From: Candidatus Sphingobacterium stercoripullorum
GTDB taxonomy: Bacteria > Bacteroidota > Bacteroidia > Sphingobacteriales > Sphingobacteriaceae
DNA: 10,099 nucleotides
Direction: 5' to 3'
Assembly (NCBI GenBank): GCA_019114715.1
Contig: DXEZ01000148.1
Location: forward strand, 1 to 10,099
The translations under genes and the position numbers were made by a program. A model generated the notes under the pieces. That model had not been told where the DNA came from and made no database searches. It worked only from the letters and a program-made list of their open reading frames with translations. The stretch's first letter is position 1; each line of letters starts with the position of its first letter. Below, in pieces: positions 1 to 5,702 of this stretch.

Positions 1-393
1 TTTGTCATCGGCGATAAAGCATATATCGGTGGTGGTGTAGAGAACAACCAATATCCAGAAGATTTTTATGAATTTAATGGCGAAGACTTTAAGCCTATCG
101 GAGATATCCGTAGGACTGGTTCTGAGACATTCGACGTTACACGTTCTGGAGCAGCAGTCTTTACAATTGGGAATTACGGCTATGTAGTTGCTGGTAAAAA
201 AGGATCCGTTCTTAGCAACGTATGGAAATTTGATCCATCAAAAGATACATGGACCAATGAGCACCAAAGCCTATTAGGTTCTGCGCGTGAAAAAGCAGTA
301 TCGTTTAGCTGGGATGGCAAAGGATATATCACAACTGGAAACAACGGAAGCTCCACATTTTACGACACTTGGATATTCAACCCAGTGAGGTAA
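1..393 (+). CDS. Kelch-type beta-propeller protein, C-terminal end (5' truncated by window)
   Basis: Frame 1 is open from the first base to a TAA at 391-393, giving 130 residues with no start inside the window, so this is the 3' part of a longer gene. Three kelch-like units are visible: residues 1-30 (GDKAYIGGG, then a DFYEF strand), about 52-83 (YGYVVAGK, then VWKFDP and W), and about 100-130 (GKGYITTG, then DTWIFNP). The glycine pair followed by an aromatic/Trp strand is the usual kelch blade pattern, and such proteins fold into beta-propellers that bind proteins or glycans. Many Bacteroidota members are exported, but the N-terminus is absent so export cannot be judged. An intrinsic terminator follows 35 bases after the stop, so it is not co-transcribed with rfbB. 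The fold class is fairly sure; the specific function is unknown. Confidence 0.8.
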   Translation, partial: FVIGDKAYIGGGVENNQYPEDFYEFNGEDFKPIGDIRRTGSETFDVTRSGAAVFTIGNYGYVVAGKKGSVLSNVWKFDPSKDTWTNEHQSLLGSAREKAVSFSWDGKGYITTGNNGSSTFYDTWIFNPVR

Positions 394-428
394 TTCAATC
401 AGTAACTTGGAGTTACCATATATTTATG

Positions 429-455
429 AAAGGCGGTAGTTAACCGCCTTTTTTT
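429..455 (+). terminator. Intrinsic terminator after the kelch gene
   Basis: A perfect 9-bp stem (AAAGGCGGT at 429-437 with ACCGCCTTT at 443-451) closes a 5-base loop and runs directly into a T-tract ending at 455. It lies between the kelch stop and the rfbB promoter and separates the two transcripts. Confidence 0.88.
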
Positions 456-496
456 ATGTCCTTTTTTTAGTGCTCAAAGAGACACAAAAGTATTTG

Positions 497-504
497 TATC
501 TTTA
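497..504 (+). promoter_or_regulatory. Probable Bacteroidota -7 element of the rfbBACD operon
   Basis: TATCTTTA matches the Bacteroidota -7 consensus TAnnTTTG at every fixed position but the last. Transcription would begin near 509, leaving a leader of about 20 bases before rfbB. No clear TTTG is seen at the -33 distance, so the call rests on the -7 match and its position just after the upstream terminator. Confidence 0.45.
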
Positions 505-527
505 CAACTTAATAATCTAAAAGCGGA

Positions 528-1586
528 ATGATGAAAACTATATTGATTACGGGCGGTGCAGGATTCATCGGATCACATGTAGTCAGACATTTTGTGAAAA
601 AATATCCTCAATACAGGATTGTAAACGTGGATGTTTTGACCTATGCTGGAAATTTGGAAAACTTGAAAGATTTGGAGCATGAGAGCAACTACTACTTCAT
701 CAAAGGCGATATAAGTAAAATCCAAGAAGTTGAAAATATCTTCAGCTATTATAAGCCCACAGGTGTAATCCACCTAGCCGCAGAATCTCATGTTGATAGG
801 TCGATAACCAATCCTCTTGCCTTTGTTCAAACCAATGTCATAGGAACAGTCAATCTATTGCAAACAGCACTAAAATACTGGCAGGACGACCTTCAAAATA
901 AGCTCTTCCACCATGTATCGACCGATGAAGTGTATGGCAGCCTAGGGGAAACAGGGCTATTCAAAGAAACAACTTGTTACGATCCACACTCTCCCTATTC
1001 TGCATCTAAAGCATCTTCGGATCACTTCGTCAGGGCTTACAGCGACACTTATGCTCTCCCTGTGGTGATCACAAACTGCTCGAATAATTACGGCCCGAAT
1101 CAGTTTCCTGAAAAGCTCATTCCATTATGTATTAACAACATTTTGCATGGAATAGAAATCCCTATTTACGGAAAAGGAGAAAACAGTAGAGACTGGCTGT
1201 ATGTTACGGACCACGCCGAGGCCATCGATTTAGTGTTTCACCAAGGAAAATTTGGAGAAACTTATAACATAGGTGGAAATCAAGAGTCTACTAACTTGAA
1301 CTTGGTGGAAATGATTTGTGATCTCATGGATCAAGAATTAGACCGCGATAAAAATAGCAGCAAAAAGCTCATTCGCTTTGTTAAAGACCGCCCAGGACAT
1401 GACTTCCGGTATGCAATCGATGCCAATAAAATAAAAAACGAACTGGGCTTCAAACCCACCTATAACTTAAAGTCTGGATTAGAGGCAACAATAAAGTGGT
1501 ATTTGCAAAACAAAAACTGGTTGGATAAAGTTACCTCAGGAGAGTACAAAGAGTATTATAAAAAGCATTATCAAGGAGAAAAATGA
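528..1586 (+). CDS. rfbB: dTDP-glucose 4,6-dehydratase (RmlB)
   Basis: This enzyme converts dTDP-glucose to dTDP-4-keto-6-deoxyglucose, the second step of dTDP-L-rhamnose synthesis, in the cytoplasm with tightly bound NAD+. It is a 352-residue extended short-chain dehydrogenase, the normal family length. The Rossmann glycine motif is TGGAGFIG (G9, G12, G15). STDEVYG at 131-137 supplies the catalytic Thr132, Asp133 and Glu134, and YSASK at 157-161 supplies Tyr157 and Lys161. HLAAESHVDRS (82-92) and NNYGPNQFPEKLIP (186-199) are also RmlB signatures. The gene opens with two consecutive ATG codons (528 and 531); either may be used, and the second (MKTILITGG) fits the usual family start slightly better. 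Its stop overlaps the rfbA start as ATGA, so the two are translationally coupled. First gene of the operon; no anomaly seen. Confidence 0.97.
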   Translation: MMKTILITGGAGFIGSHVVRHFVKKYPQYRIVNVDVLTYAGNLENLKDLEHESNYYFIKGDISKIQEVENIFSYYKPTGVIHLAAESHVDRSITNPLAFVQTNVIGTVNLLQTALKYWQDDLQNKLFHHVSTDEVYGSLGETGLFKETTCYDPHSPYSASKASSDHFVRAYSDTYALPVVITNCSNNYGPNQFPEKLIPLCINNILHGIEIPIYGKGENSRDWLYVTDHAEAIDLVFHQGKFGETYNIGGNQESTNLNLVEMICDLMDQELDRDKNSSKKLIRFVKDRPGHDFRYAIDANKIKNELGFKPTYNLKSGLEATIKWYLQNKNWLDKVTSGEYKEYYKKHYQGEK

Positions 1587-2440
1587 AAGGAATAATTTTA
1601 GCTGGAGGTACAGGCAGCCGATTACATCCTATTACATTGGCAGTAAGCAAGCAGTTAATGCCCGTTTACGACAAGCCTATGATTTACTACCCATTGTCCA
1701 CATTAATGCTCGCAGGAATAAGAGAAATATTAATTATTACAACTCCTGAAGATAAAGAGCAGTTTCAAAAGCTTTTAGGAGACGGCACCCAGTTAGGATG
1801 TTCTTTTACCTATATGCAACAAGATGAACCTAGGGGTTTAGCGGATGCTTTTAGAATTGGCAAAGAGTTTATAGGTGAAGATTCTGTAGCATTAATTCTG
1901 GGCGACAATATCTTCTACGGCTCGGGCATGGCCAAGCTACTACAGTCCTCAACGAACCCTTCTGGAGGCACCATATTCGCTTATGCTGTTAAAGATCCAG
2001 AAAGGTACGGAGTGGTTGAGTTTAATGAAGACTTCAAGGCTCTAGCAATAACCGAGAAGCCTAAGCACCCAAAGTCAAATTATGCAGTCCCAGGACTTTA
2101 TTTTTACGACAACCAAGTCGTTGACTTTGCAGAAAAAATAAAACCTTCAAGTCGTGGCGAGTTAGAAATAACAGATATCAACAATATGTACCTACAGCAA
2201 GAGCAATTACACGTTACTGTGTTTAATCGCGGTACGGCCTGGCTAGATACTGGGACAGTTGCCTCGTTAATGCAAGCCAGTCAATTTGTACAAGTCATAG
2301 AGGAACGTCAGGGTCTGAAAATTGGGGCCATCGAAGAGGTAGCCTATAGAATGGGATACATTAATAAAACTGCACTGCAGGCACTTGCAGAGCCTCTTAA
2401 AAACAGTGGCTACGGAAGCTATCTGCTATCAATCACCTAA
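1583..2440 (+). CDS. rfbA: Glucose-1-phosphate thymidylyltransferase (RmlA)
   Basis: This enzyme joins dTTP and glucose-1-phosphate to make dTDP-glucose and pyrophosphate, the first and feedback-controlled step of the pathway. At 285 residues it has the usual length. The nucleotide-binding signature GGTGSRLHPIT is at 8-18, followed by the conserved SKQLMPVYDKPMIYYPLS. LGDNIFYG at 106-113 carries the metal-binding Asp108, EKP is at 158-160, GELEITD at 192-198, and GTAWLDTGT at 217-225 carries the second conserved Asp222. The start is fixed by the 4-base ATGA overlap with rfbB and by a good Shine-Dalgarno sequence AAGGAG (1573-1578), a rather unusual strength for this phylum. A 91-base gap follows before rfbC. 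Confidence 0.97.
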   Translation: MKGIILAGGTGSRLHPITLAVSKQLMPVYDKPMIYYPLSTLMLAGIREILIITTPEDKEQFQKLLGDGTQLGCSFTYMQQDEPRGLADAFRIGKEFIGEDSVALILGDNIFYGSGMAKLLQSSTNPSGGTIFAYAVKDPERYGVVEFNEDFKALAITEKPKHPKSNYAVPGLYFYDNQVVDFAEKIKPSSRGELEITDINNMYLQQEQLHVTVFNRGTAWLDTGTVASLMQASQFVQVIEERQGLKIGAIEEVAYRMGYINKTALQALAEPLKNSGYGSYLLSIT

Positions 2441-2531
2441 TACAGCTTGGGTTTGCTCACTTATTAAAAAACCATCGTCTGGTGTAAAAGTTTTAGGCAT
2501 TTATTTGAACATTATATAAAAAACGGATACA
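2441..2531 (+). other. Unexplained gap inside the rfb operon
   Basis: Between the rfbA stop and the rfbC GTG are 91 bases with no convincing gene, terminator or promoter. An imperfect -7-like TTTATTTG (2500-2507) and a short A/T inverted repeat TAAAA-G-TTTTA (2485-2495) are present, but neither is strong. It contrasts with the other two operon junctions, which are a 4-base overlap and a 10-base spacer. Confidence 0.4.
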
Positions 2532-3068
2532 GTGATAGTAATTCCAACACGATTAAGAGATTGTTATACTATTAAACCCAAGTTGTTTTCAGATAACCGC
2601 GGGTATTTTACAGAATCTTTTAATCAAGCAGAGTTTCAGAAGAAGACAGGCCATCAAGAGCCCTTTCTTCAAGACAATGAATCATTTTCCTCCTACGGTG
2701 TATTAAGAGGTCTGCACGGTCAGACAGGTGAAAATGCGCAGGCGAAGCTGGTCAGGGTTGTTCAAGGAGAAGTGCTGGATATCGCCGTAGATATGCGTGA
2801 AGATTCCCCGACTTACCTTCAGCATCATGCTGAGATACTGAATGACGTCAATAAAAAGCAACTGTTTATTCCCAGAGGATTCTTACATGGATTCGTCGTC
2901 TTATCCCCTACGGCCATCTTTCACTATAAGTGTGATAACTTTTACCACGCCGAATCAGAATGGGGCATTCGATACGATGATCCAAGCTTAAAAATCGATT
3001 GGATTTTACCTCATGCACATCTTACAATTTCAACGAAAGATCGCGCATTACCCTATTTGAACATTTAA
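2532..3068 (+). CDS. rfbC: dTDP-4-dehydrorhamnose 3,5-epimerase (RmlC)
   Basis: This cupin epimerizes C3 and C5 of dTDP-4-keto-6-deoxyglucose, the third step to dTDP-L-rhamnose. The 178 residues match the family length. Conserved active-site residues appear at expected places: DNRGYFTESF (21-30), Gln47-Asp48-Asn49, Arg59 and His62 in RGLH, Lys72 in AKLVRVVQGE, His119 in GFLHGF, Tyr132 in HYKC, GIRYDDP (145-151) and Asp170 in STKD. One difference is glycine at residue 63, where an aromatic (RGLHYQ or RGLHFQ) is usual. The start is GTG: the same frame reaches a stop (TAA 2517-2519) 12 bases upstream with no ATG between, and the resulting N-terminus aligns with family starts. No clear Shine-Dalgarno sequence precedes it. 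The rfbD ATG follows the stop after 10 bases. Confidence 0.95.
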   Translation: MIVIPTRLRDCYTIKPKLFSDNRGYFTESFNQAEFQKKTGHQEPFLQDNESFSSYGVLRGLHGQTGENAQAKLVRVVQGEVLDIAVDMREDSPTYLQHHAEILNDVNKKQLFIPRGFLHGFVVLSPTAIFHYKCDNFYHAESEWGIRYDDPSLKIDWILPHAHLTISTKDRALPYLNI

Positions 3069-3078
3069 TCAGAGTAAG

Positions 3079-3945
3079 ATGAAAAAAATTCTAATAACGG
3101 GTAAAAAGGGGCAATTGGCACAAGCCTTAAAAGCTGAGTTCGATGCTATAAAAGATATCGAAGTTTATTTTTTGGGGAAAAATAATTTAAACTTAGAAAA
3201 TCCCCGAAGTATCCAAGGGACACTCGCACAAATAGCACCCGATTACATTGTTCATACTGCCGCATATACTGCAGTAGACCTAGCAGAAGACTATCCAAAA
3301 GTTGCATTAACAATAAACCAATACGCAACTGAGGAAATTGCAAAATATTGCAAAAAGCACAACTGTAAGCTCCTAGCTATATCCACCGACTATATTTTTG
3401 ATGGCAAAAATAATTCTCCCATCAAAGAAGAAGAACCCCCTAATCCTATCAATGCCTATGGTAAAAGCAAATGGTTAGCCGAACAAGAAATATTGAGTTA
3501 TTTAGAAAACCAGGCGATCATTATTCGCACGAGCTGGCTCGTTTCCTCTTATGGGAATAATTTCGCCAAAACAATGACAAACTTGTTTAATAGTGGTAAA
3601 GAAAGCATCCGTGTAGTCGCCGACCAGCAAGGCTCCCCAACCTATGCCCCCGATTTAGCGCAAGCCATTAAAACCATTATTTTAAATCGAAAATGGATTG
3701 CGGGTATCTATCACTATGCAAACCGGGGAAGCTGTACTTGGTACGAGCTTGCACTGTATATAAGAGACTTCAACGGGTTTAAAACAACCATTTACCCCAT
3801 AACCACCCAAGAGTTCAATGCAAGAGCACAAAGGCCACAATACACGGTACTAAGCACCCAAAAAATACAAGACACCTTTAATATTGTTATTCCAGATTGG
3901 AAAACAAGCCTCAAAAAAATGTTTCCCCTATCTCCAATCCAATAG
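3079..3945 (+). CDS. rfbD: dTDP-4-dehydrorhamnose reductase (RmlD)
   Basis: This enzyme makes the last step, the NAD(P)H-dependent reduction of dTDP-4-keto-L-rhamnose to dTDP-L-rhamnose. It is a 288-residue extended short-chain dehydrogenase of usual length. The nucleotide-binding start is ITGKKGQLA (G8, G11). AAYTAVD lies at 61-67, STDYIFDG at 102-109 with the catalytic Thr103, YGKSK at 127-131 with Tyr127 and Lys131, IRTSWLVS at 149-156, and DQQGSPTYAPDLA at 182-194, a strong RmlD signature. It lies 10 bases downstream of rfbC with a weak purine-rich leader (AGAGTAAG), so the two are co-transcribed. The gene ends 46 bases from the convergent permease stop and closes the operon. Confidence 0.96.
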   Translation: MKKILITGKKGQLAQALKAEFDAIKDIEVYFLGKNNLNLENPRSIQGTLAQIAPDYIVHTAAYTAVDLAEDYPKVALTINQYATEEIAKYCKKHNCKLLAISTDYIFDGKNNSPIKEEEPPNPINAYGKSKWLAEQEILSYLENQAIIIRTSWLVSSYGNNFAKTMTNLFNSGKESIRVVADQQGSPTYAPDLAQAIKTIILNRKWIAGIYHYANRGSCTWYELALYIRDFNGFKTTIYPITTQEFNARAQRPQYTVLSTQKIQDTFNIVIPDWKTSLKKMFPLSPIQ

Positions 3946-3960
3946 CTACTGCCACTTTCA

Positions 3961-3981
3961 GGGTGCCGTCAACGCGGCCCT
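3961..3981. terminator. GC-rich hairpin between convergent rfbD and permease genes
   Basis: GCCG (3965-3968) pairs with CGGC (3975-3978) around a 6-base loop, and the flanking GGG (3961-3963) pairs with CCT (3979-3981) if T3964 bulges out. It sits in the 46-base gap between two convergent stops, the expected place for a two-way terminator. Neither strand shows a T-tract directly after it, so this is tentative. Confidence 0.3.
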
Positions 3982-3991
3982 ACGGAAGAAT

Positions 3992-5320
3992 TTAGATGGC
4001 GTTTTTCTTTTTATATTGATTGCACCAATATCCAAAATAAGCGATAAACGCAAAGCATAGCAAAGGAATGCTAAAGCCAGTAGCCATGCTAAAGTGATCC
4101 GAGATCCATCCCATAATTGGAGGACAGAACGCGCCCCCTGCTACTGCCATTACCAAAAAAGATGACCCTTTCTTTGTTAACCCTCCTAAATTGTCTAAAC
4201 CCAGTGCAAAAATGGTAGGGAACATAACAGACATAAATAAGTAAGTAGTAAACAAGGAAATTACCGATAACCAACCAATATCAAGCACTACAAGGCCTAC
4301 TAACACGCAGTTAATGGTTGCGAATACCAATAGTAAAATATAAGGTTTTAAAAACTTCATAATATAGGCACCCACTAAACGCCCTATCCAGAAAGCGCCC
4401 ATACCACCAATTGCTAAAATCACAGATGCTGCTTGTTCATTGTTTTTCGGCATAAAGAACTCACCAAATCCTCCTAAATTAGACATCATGTTACTAATTG
4501 GCGTCAAAAGATCCGGCACGGCTTCAATCACATAGTTTATAAAAAACGAGTTGGTTCCAGTTTGTGCTGCAACATACAGAAACTGTGCGATTACAGCCAT
4601 AATAAACATAGGGTGTTTTAAAAGAAGCTTCATTGGTGGATCTTCGTCTTCTCCTTCTTGCTCTTCCTTGATTTTAGGCAGTTTGATCAACATAAAAACC
4701 AATAGGACAACCAATACAACACAACCTATCAACATATAAGGGGTGACCAAGGAGTCAAACTTATCTTCTTCTCCCTGAGCCTCCATTCCAAAAACAAAAA
4801 ACCCACCAATTAAAGGGCCTAAGATCCATCCTAAGCCGTTAAAAGATTGTGAGATGTTAATTCTTTGTGCAGCGCCATCTTTACTCCCCAAAACCGTAGA
4901 ATATGGATTTGCAGCTGTTTCTAGGAACGTCAAACCACAAGCTATTACAAATAGAGCGATCAAAAAAGGTAGAAAAGTACCATACGAAGCGGCTGGATAA
5001 AAGAGAAAACACCCAGCAGCAAATATTACTAAACCTAATATAATCCCTTTTTGGTAGTTATATTTTTTTATAAACATACCCGCAGGGATAGCCATAACAA
5101 AATACCCTATATATAAAGAGAATTGTACAAATCTTGATTGCGCTTTAGAAACATGCAATAAATCTTGGAAGTGTTTCGCCAATACATCCAAAAAACCATG
5201 AGCAAAACCCCATAGGAGAAATAAGATACAAATAAATAAAAATGGGAATAGATAATTAGCACCATTCTCCCCTATTAAAAGATTGCTCTTCTTCTTTGTC
5301 ACACTTTCCACTTGTTTCAT
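3992..5320 (-). CDS. fucP: FHS-family sugar:H+ symporter, FucP-like MFS permease
   Basis: This is a major-facilitator inner-membrane protein expected to import a sugar with a proton. It has 442 residues and about twelve hydrophobic segments (roughly 24-44, 63-83, 92-112, 117-137, 162-180, 193-213, 236-256, 297-317, 324-346, 350-372, 386-406, 413-433). An acidic loop at 218-228 joins the two halves. Residues aligned by eye with those important in E. coli FucP are present: Asp45 in WGFAHGFLDVL, Glu134 in FLETAANPY and Asn161 in QSFNGLG. The family (fucose/glucose/galactose permeases) is clear, but the substrate could be fucose, glucose, galactose or another hexose, so the symbol is by similarity only. 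It is monocistronic, with a long leader of about 165 bases. ATG at 5320 has an A-rich leader and no Shine-Dalgarno sequence. Confidence 0.88.
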   Translation of the reverse strand: MKQVESVTKKKSNLLIGENGANYLFPFLFICILFLLWGFAHGFLDVLAKHFQDLLHVSKAQSRFVQFSLYIGYFVMAIPAGMFIKKYNYQKGIILGLVIFAAGCFLFYPAASYGTFLPFLIALFVIACGLTFLETAANPYSTVLGSKDGAAQRINISQSFNGLGWILGPLIGGFFVFGMEAQGEEDKFDSLVTPYMLIGCVVLVVLLVFMLIKLPKIKEEQEGEDEDPPMKLLLKHPMFIMAVIAQFLYVAAQTGTNSFFINYVIEAVPDLLTPISNMMSNLGGFGEFFMPKNNEQAASVILAIGGMGAFWIGRLVGAYIMKFLKPYILLLVFATINCVLVGLVVLDIGWLSVISLFTTYLFMSVMFPTIFALGLDNLGGLTKKGSSFLVMAVAGGAFCPPIMGWISDHFSMATGFSIPLLCFAFIAYFGYWCNQYKKKNAI

Positions 5321-5420
5321 TTTTTATATATTTTCAGGTTAGATCTCATTTATATAAGAACAACTTATTGATTATTGCAAATCAACAGCCTCTCGCCTCA
5401 ATTAAAGTAATCCTATCCAA

Positions 5421-5462
5421 TATACCGTCTACCATTCAGCCAATAATGGCCACAGCGGTATA
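5421..5462 (-). promoter_or_regulatory. Two-tier stem-loop in the permease 5' leader
   Basis: TATACCG (5421-5427) is perfectly inverted as CGGTATA (5456-5462). Nested inside, CCATT (5432-5436) pairs with AATGG (5445-5449). On the - strand it would begin about 25 bases after the predicted transcription start of the permease gene and end about 100 bases before its ATG. It could be an RNA structure or a split DNA operator. No known riboswitch class is recognised. Confidence 0.4.
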
Positions 5463-5482
5463 ATTTTATTTAGAACATTCAT
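5429..5482 (-). CDS. Possible 17-residue leader peptide upstream of the permease
   Basis: On the - strand an ATG (5482-5480) opens a frame of 17 codons ending in TAG (5431-5429). The peptide reads MNVLNKIIPLWPLLAEW. It would start only a few bases after the predicted transcription start, and its 3' half overlaps the stem-loop at 5421-5462. Frames this short arise often by chance and there is no Shine-Dalgarno sequence, so this is recorded as a possibility only. Confidence 0.15.
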   Translation of the reverse strand: MNVLNKIIPLWPLLAEW

Positions 5483-5491
5483 CTTGAAACG

Positions 5492-5499
5492 CAAATATA
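5492..5499 (-). promoter_or_regulatory. Bacteroidota -7 element of the permease gene
   Basis: Read on the - strand this is TATATTTG followed by C, a perfect match to TAnnTTTG. Transcription would begin near 5486, giving a leader of about 165 bases. At the usual -33 distance there is no TTG-type box; that place is occupied by the centre of the palindrome at 5512-5528. Confidence 0.6.
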
Positions 5500-5511
5500 G
5501 AAATATTCTTC

Positions 5512-5528
5512 AAATACCGCAGGTATTT
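5512..5528. promoter_or_regulatory. 17-bp palindrome, operator-like, at the -33 region of the permease promoter
   Basis: AAATACC, spacer GCA, GGTATTT: both 7-base arms are perfectly inverted. The centre (5520) lies about 34 bases upstream of the predicted permease start site. This is a typical geometry for a dimeric transcription factor site replacing or covering the -33 box. As an RNA hairpin it would be AT-rich with a 3-base loop and only a short T run, so a terminator is less likely. Confidence 0.4.
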
Positions 5529-5690
5529 TTAAGCTTTCTCTTTGCTCCTGCGCTACCCACCATGTAATCTCTATGGTCTCAAAAGCAGGCAGGCACCACT
5601 ATTAAGTAGATCAAAGGTATCCGAAACAAGAATTATTGTACTACACGCTTACTCGAATCAAATTTCAAATTTTAATACTCTTGAATTCTA

Positions 5691-5698
5691 TATCTTTG
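5691..5698 (+). promoter_or_regulatory. Bacteroidota -7 element of the glycosyltransferase gene
   Basis: TATCTTTG followed by CA is a perfect match to TAnnTTTG. The ATG at 5703 is only 4 bases further on, so the predicted transcription start coincides with the start codon. The -33 region is AT-rich (tandem CAAATTT) without a clear TTTG. Confidence 0.6.
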
Positions 5699-5702
5699 CA
5701 TC

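Larger units (their letters stand above)
5321..5702. other. Divergent control region between permease and glycosyltransferase
   Basis: These 382 bases hold no convincing protein gene. What is visible is a -7 element for each flanking gene, a stem-loop in the permease leader (5421-5462), and a palindrome upstream of the permease -7 element (5512-5528). Two tandem CAAATTT copies (5659-5672) lie upstream of the glycosyltransferase promoter. A 63-codon frame beginning at a TTG (5542) runs into the glycosyltransferase gene and has no supporting signals. The stretch 5530-5655 shows nothing I can assign. Confidence 0.7.

Noticed and set aside
2500..2507. TTTATTTG as an internal promoter before rfbC
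   Set aside because: The conserved A of the -7 element is missing and no -33 box is found; such matches are frequent in AT-rich spacers.
3946..3991. GC-rich patch as a possible mobile-element remnant or repeat
   Set aside because: It is only 46 bases, has no target duplication, no second copy in the window and no transposase sequence; a terminator-like hairpin explains it better.
5378..5385. TTGATTTG (- strand) as a second, nearer permease promoter
   Set aside because: It lacks the conserved second-position A, while a perfect TATATTTG exists at 5492-5499.
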